From Pseudomonas sp. PB120 (GTDB lineage: Bacteria > Pseudomonadota > Gammaproteobacteria > Pseudomonadales > Pseudomonadaceae): DNA of 64,000 nt. The number at the start of each line of letters is the position of its first letter. The first letter of the stretch is position 1. The stretch covers positions 1 to 64,000 of the forward strand of contig NZ_RWIN01000149.1 in assembly GCF_009761815.1 (NCBI RefSeq), in the 5' to 3' direction. Below the pieces are notes generated by a model that worked only from the letters and a program-made list of their open reading frames with translations, was not told the origin of the DNA and ran no database searches. The translations under genes and the position numbers were made by a program. Shown in pieces: positions 27,399-35,399 of the stretch.

Positions 27399-28511
27399 TC
27401 AGACGAGGTGCAGGTGGTTGTCCCAGAGTCCTGCGGGCAGCTCCAGCGGTTTTGCAACAAGATTTGTCTGGCGGCAATCGTAGTAGCGGCATCGTCCCTG
27501 TCCCGAGGTCACGACAAACCCGTCGGCCACGGCCCCGACTCCGGCGCAATCGGGCAGCGGCGCGTCCAGGCGCACTTCACCGCTGTCCAGGTCCCAGATG
27601 AAAAAGCGGTTGCCCCGGGGCGCGGTCAACGCGACCAGCCGTAAATCACTGTGCACCGCGACGCTCGCGGTGTAATGCCCCATGGCCTGCAACTGATGCT
27701 CGGGCACCGGGAAGGCCACGAACGGCTGCCCCGGACGCTTGATGGCCAACAGCTCGGATGATTCGTGCGACGGCCCCATGAATTGCTGGCCGGCGACGAT
27801 GGTGCCATCGCTGGCGATGCCCATGTGCCGCACGCTGTTCATCTGCTGGGCCAGGGTTTCCTTGCTCAGCAACGTGCCATCGCGCTGCATCAGCACCAGG
27901 CTGGGTTCCATGGCGTCGAGGTTCATGTCGACCCGGCTTTCGGCCTCGGTACGAATCCCGCCGTTGGCCACCACCAGGGTCTCGCCGTCCGGCATCCACG
28001 ACACTTGGTGCGGGCCGACGCCATGGGTCGGGATCTCGCCGTTGTGGATAAGTCGTTCACCTTCGAACTTATACACACCCAGCAAGCCACGACCCGGATC
28101 GGACGTGTCGTTCTCGGTGGCGTACAACCACTCGCCATCCTTGTGAATCACCGCGTGACCGTAGAAATGCCGGTTCGGTTGCGAGACCACGGTTTGCAGC
28201 AGCGTGCCGTCGCGCAGGTCGATCAGGTAGCTTTCGGTGCCCGGCCGGCGGGCAACGAACAGTGCAATCGGCAGCGTCGGGTGGTTGATGATGTCGTGGC
28301 AACGCTGGCCCACCTGGGTCGCAAACACCCGGGTACCGTCCAGCCGATAGCCGACGGCGTAATGCTTGCCGTCGTTATCGTCCCGCGCCGAAAGCAGCAG
28401 CGGGCTTTTGTCCTTTTGCTTGAACAGCGTCCAGCCGCCCAGTGTCACTGCTCCCAGCAGCAAACTACCTAACGTCAGAGCCTGTCGTCGCAGCATGGCA
28501 CTCGCCCTCAT
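27399..28511 (-). CDS. DUF1513 beta-propeller-like periplasmic protein
   Basis: A 370-residue protein of the DUF1513 family (PA4373-like position). The N-terminus holds LRRQALTLGSLLLGA, a plausible twin-arginine signal. The body has repeated beta-rich blades with motifs such as GHAVIHKDGEWLYATEND and GVGPHQVSWMPDGETLVVANGG. Its start overlaps the stop of the upstream imelysin-like gene by 1 bp. Last gene of a four-gene block probably regulated by iron. Biochemical function not known to me. Confidence 0.82.
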   Translation of the reverse strand: MRASAMLRRQALTLGSLLLGAVTLGGWTLFKQKDKSPLLLSARDDNDGKHYAVGYRLDGTRVFATQVGQRCHDIINHPTLPIALFVARRPGTESYLIDLRDGTLLQTVVSQPNRHFYGHAVIHKDGEWLYATENDTSDPGRGLLGVYKFEGERLIHNGEIPTHGVGPHQVSWMPDGETLVVANGGIRTEAESRVDMNLDAMEPSLVLMQRDGTLLSKETLAQQMNSVRHMGIASDGTIVAGQQFMGPSHESSELLAIKRPGQPFVAFPVPEHQLQAMGHYTASVAVHSDLRLVALTAPRGNRFFIWDLDSGEVRLDAPLPDCAGVGAVADGFVVTSGQGRCRYYDCRQTNLVAKPLELPAGLWDNHLHLV

Positions 28512-29575
28512 CAGTCACCGTCGTTGGCGTTGAAGCCCAGTTGGATGCCCAGCGCCTTGGCCAGTTCGCCTTCGTGCAGGCGATGGACGACGTTGAGGCT
28601 GTCGTAGAGTTCGTTGAGCTGTAGGCGGCCGGCGTCGTCGTTGAGCATGTCGGTCAGCGAGCGTTTGTTGCTGGCAAACAGTTTCAAGGAGGCGGCGTAC
28701 GCGGCGTCGATCTTGTCGGCCAACGGCTTCTGCTCGCTTGGCAACAGGCCGCGCAGCCCTTTGTTGTCGACACCTTCCCACACCGTTTTGGCGGCGGCGA
28801 GGCTGACTTCCATGCTCGTCAGGGACGACTGGCTGCGCCATGCATCGGCCTGGAACGGTTGCGGCACGCCCTTGGTCTGGCGGCCCATCGGCGTGCCGAG
28901 TTTTTTCTTCAGGCTGTCGATGGCGGTGACCTGAACACGCAGCAGATCGGCGATCGCTTCGTGGGAGTCGGCGTAACGCTGGTTCGGGAATTTGCTCAGC
29001 TGCGCGAGCATGCCGTCGGTGTTGTTCCAGGTTTGCAGAATCTCTTCGGCGAGCTGTTTCTGGCGCTCGCCGATGGCTTTCAGCAGAGGGCAATACTTGG
29101 CTTTTTGCGCCTCGTTGGCCACATCCGGCTTGCTGTCGAACAGGATGTATTCATAGGCCGAGAGGCCCTGGACCACAACGCTGGACTTGGCCAGCGCGGC
29201 GGCATCGATCTGCGGCTGCGCGGTGACCAGTTGCTCGACCTGACGGCCGACCAGGTTTTTCTTGTCCGGCCAGAACTGCACCTGCCACGCCCGGTTGCCC
29301 TCGGCCAGCGGGCCGATCAGCAACGGTTGCAGCTCGGCCCAGGCTTTCTGAGCGTGCAGGAAGTCGGCGCGGGCGGTGTCGAGGTTTTCCTTGCCTTCGC
29401 AGTAGGCGAGGGCACTGACGGCCAGTTGGCGGTCGGCCTCAACCCAGCGGGTATAGGTCGGCAGAATCACCGACTTGGCGATGGCTGCCGACGTAACGGC
29501 TTGCGGGTCCTGCGGCGAGCAGGCGCCCAGGGCGAGTGCGGCGAGGCTGGTGAACAACAATTTGGGGCGGAACAT
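28511..29575 (-). CDS. Imelysin-like lipoprotein with altered motif
   Basis: A 354-residue lipoprotein (lipobox LGAC, Cys19) of the imelysin (M75/EfeO-like) superfamily. The repeat-like helical bundle is recognisable (AQKAWAELQPLLIGPL, QVQFWPDKKNLVGRQV). The family motif GxHxxE appears as GLSAYE (S139, E142), so the His is replaced by Ser. Expected at the outer or inner membrane facing the periplasm. Third in the block icmP / di-haem / this gene / DUF1513. Iron or haem handling is inferred from family and context. Confidence 0.82.
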   Translation of the reverse strand: MFRPKLLFTSLAALALGACSPQDPQAVTSAAIAKSVILPTYTRWVEADRQLAVSALAYCEGKENLDTARADFLHAQKAWAELQPLLIGPLAEGNRAWQVQFWPDKKNLVGRQVEQLVTAQPQIDAAALAKSSVVVQGLSAYEYILFDSKPDVANEAQKAKYCPLLKAIGERQKQLAEEILQTWNNTDGMLAQLSKFPNQRYADSHEAIADLLRVQVTAIDSLKKKLGTPMGRQTKGVPQPFQADAWRSQSSLTSMEVSLAAAKTVWEGVDNKGLRGLLPSEQKPLADKIDAAYAASLKLFASNKRSLTDMLNDDAGRLQLNELYDSLNVVHRLHEGELAKALGIQLGFNANDGD

Positions 29576-29602
29576 GTCGGGCTCCCGAGGCTTTATAAGT
29601 GT

Positions 29603-31030
29603 TTAAAGAGAATTCAAGAACGCCAGCAACGCAGCACGCTGCTCGGCGTTGAAAGACAAAACCTGTTGGCGCGCGGCGGCTGCTTCTCCGTCGTGCCAGA
29701 GCACGGCTTCGAGCAGATTGCGCGCGCGGCCATCGTGCAAAAACTGAGTGTGGCCACTGACCGCTTCCGTCAGACCGACGCCCCACAACGGCGGCGTGCG
29801 CCAGTCGCGGCCACCGGCCTGGAATTCGCTGCGGTTGTCGGCCAGGCCGTCGCCCATGTCATGCAGCAGCAGATCGCTGTACGGGCGAATCACTTGATTG
29901 GCCAGTTCAGGTTCCGCGGCGTTGGCGGCGGTGGTGTATTTCGGTGTGTGACAGGACTGACATCCCGCCTGAAAAAACAGGGTCTTGCCCGCCAGCACCT
30001 CGGGCGCGTTGACATTGCGCCGGGCCGGGACCGCCAGGTTACGGCTGTAGAACAGCACCAGACGCAAAATGTTGTCACTGACTTCCGGCTCGCCATTGGG
30101 GCCGTTGCCACTCGGCGCCTGTTTGCAGGCGGTTTGCGCGTCGGTGCAGTCATCGAAGGGCCGGAGGCTGGTCGTGAGGCCCATATCACCCGAAAACGCG
30201 TGAACATTTTGTTGATTGAGGTTCGGTTGCCCGGCCTTCCAGCCAAATCGGCCGAGGACAGTTTTCTGCTGCGTGTCATCCCAGACGCGGTTCGGGCGTC
30301 CGGCGATGCCGTTCCTGGCCTTGGCCTGTGCATCGGCATTGGCCAGGATCGCCTCTTCGGGAATGGCTTCGAGCAAACCGAGGCCGATCATCGGCGGTGC
30401 AACCCTGGCCGAGAAACGGGTGTCGGGGTGCATCGGGCCATAACCCAGTTGGCTGATGTTCAGCGTCGGCTTGCGCAGCTCGACTTCAGTGCCGTCCTTG
30501 AACCGAACCGACACCGGCGTGTAATCGACCCGCACCTTGCCTTCGGGGGCGACGCCGGGCACGGCCATGTCCTGGAACTGCCCGCCGTAGACCGGCTCCG
30601 GCACGATACCTTGCCGCTCGATGATCCTGGCGTAGGCCGGGGCATCCGGTATCGACAGGCGCACCAGCATCGAAACGGCGTTCGCCGCATCCGGTGCAGG
30701 CGGATGACCCCGTCCGTCCTTGATATGGCAGCCCTGGCACGCGTTGGTGTTGAACAACGGCCCGAGGCCGTCGCGGGCGGTGGTGGTCGACGGGGCGATC
30801 ACCCAGGGGCTGCGAAAGAAACTGTTGCCGACGCTGAAGTCCACGCGCCGGGAGGGCGGGAGGTTGGCGGATGGCAGCGAGAAGGCGTTCTGATCGGTCT
30901 TGCGTACGGTCGCGCTGCCCCCGGAGCGTGCTTCACCGGGCTCGGCCTTGGTGAAACGCGGGGCGTCATCGCAGGCACTCAGGCCCAAGGCCAGAAACAG
31001 TGCGGACAAGCGAAGAGGCAGCGGGGGCAT
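29603..31030 (-). CDS. Di-haem c-type cytochrome lipoprotein (DUF1111, 'thiol oxidoreductase' family)
   Basis: A 475-residue protein. The start at 31030 has AGGA 7-10 bases upstream and yields a lipoprotein signal (GLSAC, Cys20). Two c-type haem sites: C98-x2-C101-H102 (CQGCH) and C357-x2-C360-H361 (CQSCH). This is the family often named 'thiol oxidoreductase' on weak grounds; a periplasmic redox role is safe. Placed between two imelysin-type genes, it could reduce or oxidise iron for them. Confidence 0.87.
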   Translation of the reverse strand: MPPLPLRLSALFLALGLSACDDAPRFTKAEPGEARSGGSATVRKTDQNAFSLPSANLPPSRRVDFSVGNSFFRSPWVIAPSTTTARDGLGPLFNTNACQGCHIKDGRGHPPAPDAANAVSMLVRLSIPDAPAYARIIERQGIVPEPVYGGQFQDMAVPGVAPEGKVRVDYTPVSVRFKDGTEVELRKPTLNISQLGYGPMHPDTRFSARVAPPMIGLGLLEAIPEEAILANADAQAKARNGIAGRPNRVWDDTQQKTVLGRFGWKAGQPNLNQQNVHAFSGDMGLTTSLRPFDDCTDAQTACKQAPSGNGPNGEPEVSDNILRLVLFYSRNLAVPARRNVNAPEVLAGKTLFFQAGCQSCHTPKYTTAANAAEPELANQVIRPYSDLLLHDMGDGLADNRSEFQAGGRDWRTPPLWGVGLTEAVSGHTQFLHDGRARNLLEAVLWHDGEAAAARQQVLSFNAEQRAALLAFLNSL

Positions 31031-31137
31031 CAGACATCCTGAAAGACGAGCAAACGAAGGGCGCAAAGTCTAACAGGGCAGGTTAGTTTGAATAAGAGGA
31101 ATTATCGTTTGGTTGATGTCGGAGGGCTCGAGGCACC

Positions 31138-31236
31138 TGTAGGAGCGAGCTTGCTCGCGATGAATGCGAAGGCAACGCATTTTTCCGGCAAGCGCGCGTC
31201 ATCGTTAACGTCCATCGCGAGCAAGCTCGCTCTACA
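31138..31236. repeat. REPIN-like doublet (GGAGCGAGC family)
   Basis: Arms TGTAGGAGCGAGCTTGCTCG and near-complement around a 50-base spacer, inside the di-haem gene/icmP gap. Confidence 0.9.
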
Positions 31237-31258
31237 ATAAAATCATTCAGGCAGGCAT

Positions 31259-31288
31259 GAAAAAGGCGACCCGAAGGTCGCCTTTTTA
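31259..31288 (-). terminator. Terminator or attenuator downstream of icmP
   Basis: Stem AAAAGGCGACC, loop CGAA, GGTCGCCTTTT, just after the icmP stop on the minus strand. It would limit read-through from icmP into the downstream lipoprotein genes. Confidence 0.85.
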
Positions 31289-31303
31289 TTCAGCCAGCGT
31301 TGA

Positions 31304-32659
31304 TCAGAATTCGTGATCAGCGTTGTCCGGGTTCAGGTCGCTGATGCCCAGTTTGCCGGCAGCGGCTTCGATCGAACCGGTCTGCTTGACCAGCGAAGTG
31401 ATGCCGTCGCGCACGATCTGGTTGCCAGCGGTGTTGCCGGCGGCGATCAGTTGGTCGTAATGCTCACCCTTGTTGGCGTGATCAACGATGACCTGCAACT
31501 TGGCTTCGGTCGCTGCCAGGTCGGCTTTCAGCGCGGTGTCGGTCGCCGGGTCAGCCTTGGCCACCAGGGAGGACAGGCTGGCGCCGGTCATTTTGGTGCC
31601 GTCGACGCGAGTGTATTCACCCAGGTACACGTTGCGGATGCCCTTGGCATCGTAGAAGTGCGAGTTGTGGGTGTTGTCGCTGAAGCAGTCCTGCTCGTCT
31701 TCCGGGGAGTTGGCTTCCAGGGAAACCTTCATGCGCTCGCCCGCCAGTTCGCCCAGGGACAGGCTGCCCATGCCGAACAGCATTTTGCGCAGGCCGGAAT
31801 CAACCGGTTCGGCTTCCAGGGTGGCGCGGTAGTTGTCGGCCACGTTCGGCTTCCAGTTGCCGACCATTTCTTCCAGGTCGCTGACCAGCAGCTGGGTCAC
31901 GGACTTCAGGTAAGCGCGACGACGGTCGTTGTGGCCGCCCGTGGCGCCAGCGCCTTGCAGGTAGTCGGACGCAGGACGGTTGCCGGCGCCAGGGCCGGTA
32001 CCGTTCAGGTCCTGGCCCCACAGCAGGAATTCGATGGCGTGGTAGCCGGTGGCGACGTTGGCCTCGGAACCGCCCAGCTCGTTCAGGCTGGCGAGTTTTT
32101 CCGGGGTGATGTCTTTCACGTCGACCTTGTCTTCGCCGATCTGAACTTCAGTGTTGGCGATGATGTTGGCCGTGGCGCCCGGGTTACCCAGCGCGTGCTC
32201 GTAGGATTTGTCGACGTAGTCGATCAGGCCTTCGTCCAGGGGCCAGGAGTTAACCTGACCTTCCCAGTCGTCGATGATGGTGTTGCCGAAGCGGAACACT
32301 TCACTCTGCAGGTAAGGGACGCGAGCAGCAACCCAGGCAGCCTTGGCGGCTTTCAGGGTGTCGGCGTTCGGCTTGGCGAGAAAGGCATCGACGGCGGTTT
32401 GCAGGGTTTTCGCGGTGGATTCGGCATCGCTGTAAACGGCGAAGACCATGTCGGCGTAATGCGCAACAACGGCCTTGGCGGCGGCTTCATCGACTTTGCC
32501 GGCAGCGGCCGGGGCTGCTGCTGGCGCCGCAGGAGCGGTCGTAGTGGCAGCCGGGGCTGGTGCTGGCGCAGCGGCGGTCTTGTCCTTTCCTTCGCCACAA
32601 CCGGCGAGGGAAATAGCGATGGCCAACAGACTGGCGGTAGCCAGAGGCATACGAATCAT
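31304..32659 (-). CDS. icmP: Imelysin-family lipoprotein IcmP
   Basis: A 451-residue imelysin (M75) protein, the P. aeruginosa IcmP (insulin-cleaving metalloprotein) type. The start at 32659 has AGGA upstream; the signal ends in SLAGC (lipobox Cys21), followed by an Ala/Pro-rich linker (about 28-53). The signature GYHAIEFLLWGQD carries H207-x-x-E210. The proteolytic role reported for IcmP is doubted for the family; iron-linked periplasmic function is more common in the family. It is the first gene behind the palindrome at 32717-32743. Confidence 0.87.
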   Translation of the reverse strand: MIRMPLATASLLAIAISLAGCGEGKDKTAAAPAPAPAATTTAPAAPAAAPAAAGKVDEAAAKAVVAHYADMVFAVYSDAESTAKTLQTAVDAFLAKPNADTLKAAKAAWVAARVPYLQSEVFRFGNTIIDDWEGQVNSWPLDEGLIDYVDKSYEHALGNPGATANIIANTEVQIGEDKVDVKDITPEKLASLNELGGSEANVATGYHAIEFLLWGQDLNGTGPGAGNRPASDYLQGAGATGGHNDRRRAYLKSVTQLLVSDLEEMVGNWKPNVADNYRATLEAEPVDSGLRKMLFGMGSLSLGELAGERMKVSLEANSPEDEQDCFSDNTHNSHFYDAKGIRNVYLGEYTRVDGTKMTGASLSSLVAKADPATDTALKADLAATEAKLQVIVDHANKGEHYDQLIAAGNTAGNQIVRDGITSLVKQTGSIEAAAGKLGISDLNPDNADHEF

Positions 32660-32716
32660 GGCGAACATCCTGCTTCGAGAGGGGGTGGTAGGGCGCTGCA
32701 AGCGCGCAAAACTGCG

Positions 32717-32743
32717 ACATAATGCAAATCTTTCGCATTATGT
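32717..32743. promoter_or_regulatory. Perfect 9-bp inverted repeat, candidate Fur operator of icmP
   Basis: ACATAATGC and GCATTATGT separated by nine bases. Read as 6-6-1-6-6 it is CATAAT GCAAAT C TTTCGC ATTATG, close to an extended Fur box. It lies about 58 bases upstream of the icmP start. Confidence 0.55.
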
Positions 32744-32813
32744 GTAAAGGGTTGTACCTGGAAATATTTCTTATTCGCGGGAGCAATTGCGATCTGCAGC
32801 AACTGGCAATCCC

Positions 32814-32946
32814 TGTGGCGAGGGAGCTTGCTCCCGCTCGACTGCGCAGCAGTCGCAATCAGATTGACTGGAATTGTCTGTCAGTACCGTGCCTGAGGGG
32901 TTTGGGGCGGCTTCGCCGCCCAGCGGGAGCAAGCTCCCTCGCCACA
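32814..32946. repeat. REP doublet (GGGAGCTTGCTCCC family)
   Basis: A 133-base inverted doublet starting TGTGGCGAGGGAGC, between icmP and bifA. With the operator above it explains the 309-base gap. Confidence 0.9.
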
Positions 32947-32968
32947 GGGCTACAACGGCGGTGTCGTG

Positions 32969-35020
32969 TCAGAGGATCGCGGCGTTGCTGCGCTGGGCCT
33001 GTTTGAGGTAGGCGCTCAATTCCCGTGCGGGCAGCGGTTTGCTGTAGAAGTAGCCCTGACCTTCGTGGCAGCCCTCGGAGATGATGTAGGCCTCTTGCTC
33101 GGCGGTTTCCACGCCTTCGGCAATCACCTGCATGCCGAGGCTTTTGCCCAGCTGGATGATGGCGCGCACGATGGTCGCATCGTCGTCGTCATCGAGCAGG
33201 TCCTGCACGAAGCTCTTGTCGATCTTGATCTTGTCCAGGGGCAGGCTTTTCAGGTAGCTCAAGGACGAATACCCGGTACCGAAGTCGTCAATGGCGATCA
33301 GCGCACCGGACCGACGCAGGCTCAGCAGGTGCTGGGCGGCGGTGCTGATGTCTTCCATCAGGCCGGTTTCGGTCACTTCCAGCTCCAGGCTGCGCGGTGG
33401 CAGGCGGTACATCTGCAGCAGGTTATTCACCACCCGAGGCAGCTCGGCATGGTGCAGCTGCACCGTGGACAGGTTCACTGCCATGCGCAAATCGATGAAC
33501 CCCTGGTCATGCCAGTCGCGCAGCTGCTTGCACGCCTGATCCAGCACCCATTCACCGATGGCGATGATGGTGCCGTTCTGCTCGGCAAGAGGGATAAACA
33601 AGTCCGGCGGAACCAGGCCGTGTTCGGGGTGCTGCCAGCGAATCAACGCCTCGACCCCGACCACGCGGTGATCGCGATAGCTGATCTGCGGCTGATAGAC
33701 GAGGTAGAACTGGTCACGGGCCAAGGCATCGCGCAGGTCTTTTTCCAGTTCACGACGGCGGCGCATTTCGGTGTCGACGCTGGCGATGTAGAACTGGTAG
33801 CGATTGCGCGAGCGCGTCTTGGCCAGCGTCATGGTCTGTTCGGCTTTTTGCAGCAGCTTTTCCGTGCTGTCGCCATCCTCAGGGAAGAGGGTGATGCCAA
33901 TGGTGGCGCGCAGGCGAATCTCTTGATGATCGAGGGCGAATGCCGCTTCCAGGTCATCGAGAATGCTTTGGGCCAGTTCAGCCGCTTCGTAGGGTTGTTC
34001 GATGTCGGCCTGGACCAGGGCGAACTGGTCGCCGCCGAGGCGGGCGAGGGCGCCGAGACGACCGCTGTGCGCCCGCAGGCGATCGGCCAATGCCAGCAGC
34101 AGCTGGTCGCCGGTCTGGTAGCTGAACTGCTCGTTGATGCCTTTGAAGTCATCGAGACCGACACACAATACCGCCACCCGGCGCTGCAATTTGCCGGCGT
34201 CGACCAGGATCTTGTCCAGTTGCTGCTGCAATTGCTGGCGGTTCGGCAGGCCGGTGAGGAAGTCGTACTGGGCCATGCGCTGCAGGCTGTTTTCCGCTTC
34301 GTGGCGTAAATGGGTGTTGCGCTCGATGGACTCCAGCAACTGGTTGGCGGTGTTGATCCAGATCCCCAGTTCGTTTTTCTCGTGTCCCTTGAGCTGCGGA
34401 ATCTTGTGCTCGCTGGGCCGATCCGGGTTGATTTCGGTCAGGTGCTCGATGATCCGCGACAGCGGCTTGGTCAGCAGCCAGTGATAAACCAGGTACAGCA
34501 CCAACCCCATGGCCAGGGCGCGCAATACGCCAGAAACGAAGATGATCACCGAACTGACGATAAACCCCTGGCCATAGGTGGCGGTGTCGAGGGTGATGCT
34601 CAGGTCGCCGTAATACTCGCTGTACGGGCCGCGCCCCACCAGCTGGGTGGTGAAGGTGCGTTCCTTGCCGAGGATCAGGTCGGTCAGCCAGCGGCTGGGG
34701 GAATGCTGCAACTCACGCGTCTTTTGCGCGAGCATGGCTTCATTGGGATGGCCGATGGAGGCCTCGCGCACGGCATCGTCCTGAAACAAACCTTCGATAA
34801 CCTGCATGCCCATCTCCCGGTCCAGGCTGTAGACGGCCTGGGTCGAGGGATCGCGGAACATGTCGAGGATGCGTTGGGCATCGCTGGCCACGGCCTGGCG
34901 TGTTTTATAGGCATCGAAAACGATCTGCGCGCAGCTCAAGACCACGCCGACGATCAATGCCGACAGGAGCACGACCCGGAGCAACTTCACCGACAAGCTG
35001 TTCTTGAGTTCCAGCTTCAA
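32969..35020 (-). CDS. bifA: Cyclic-di-GMP phosphodiesterase BifA
   Basis: A 683-residue inner-membrane protein: helix about 12-32, periplasmic loop, helix about 155-178, a HAMP-like stretch, a degenerate GGDEF domain (RLGGDQF) and an EAL domain (VGVEALIRW, DDFGTGYSSLSYL, KIDKSFV). GGDQF and EAL together match BifA, which lowers c-di-GMP and so favours swarming over biofilm. Translation probably starts at TTG 35020, with AAGGAATG upstream. Monocistronic. Confidence 0.93.
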   Translation of the reverse strand: MKLELKNSLSVKLLRVVLLSALIVGVVLSCAQIVFDAYKTRQAVASDAQRILDMFRDPSTQAVYSLDREMGMQVIEGLFQDDAVREASIGHPNEAMLAQKTRELQHSPSRWLTDLILGKERTFTTQLVGRGPYSEYYGDLSITLDTATYGQGFIVSSVIIFVSGVLRALAMGLVLYLVYHWLLTKPLSRIIEHLTEINPDRPSEHKIPQLKGHEKNELGIWINTANQLLESIERNTHLRHEAENSLQRMAQYDFLTGLPNRQQLQQQLDKILVDAGKLQRRVAVLCVGLDDFKGINEQFSYQTGDQLLLALADRLRAHSGRLGALARLGGDQFALVQADIEQPYEAAELAQSILDDLEAAFALDHQEIRLRATIGITLFPEDGDSTEKLLQKAEQTMTLAKTRSRNRYQFYIASVDTEMRRRRELEKDLRDALARDQFYLVYQPQISYRDHRVVGVEALIRWQHPEHGLVPPDLFIPLAEQNGTIIAIGEWVLDQACKQLRDWHDQGFIDLRMAVNLSTVQLHHAELPRVVNNLLQMYRLPPRSLELEVTETGLMEDISTAAQHLLSLRRSGALIAIDDFGTGYSSLSYLKSLPLDKIKIDKSFVQDLLDDDDDATIVRAIIQLGKSLGMQVIAEGVETAEQEAYIISEGCHEGQGYFYSKPLPARELSAYLKQAQRSNAAIL

Positions 35021-35344
35021 AGAGTCATTCCTTGTTCCGTGCGGGTAGCATCAAGTTGCCATGAGTATTGGCAATCCCGTGACGGCAGTCAAAGGGACAT
35101 TCGTTCACCGGGTATTTTGCCCATGGCCTGGTCGACAGGCTGCTGATTCGAGTGACTGAGCTATTAGTACTGTGTCGGTAGTCGAGTCCTTCAACTTGAG
35201 GGGGATTTGGACTTATTTTCCTTTCGTTTGATGGTAGACGGCTGTGGCGTTGGAGCAAGGTGCCGAACGCTGGTTTCATTGTGGGAAATTGCCCTGTGTT
35301 TTCTAGCAGATGGTCGTTGGGCGCCGGGATTTTCCCGTGACCCA
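35021..35344. other. bifA upstream region
   Basis: About 325 bases with no gene, repeat or clear operator visible; it must carry the bifA promoter. The gcd terminator follows at 35345. Confidence 0.5.
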
Positions 35345-35378
35345 CAAAAAAGGCGACTCCCTGATCAGGAGTCGCCTT
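35345..35378 (-). terminator. Terminator of gcd
   Basis: An 11-bp stem AAGGCGACTCC...GGAGTCGCCTT with a T run on the minus strand, 22 bases past the gcd stop. Confidence 0.9.
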
Positions 35379-35399
35379 GCGTTGAACTGCGGCTACCGC

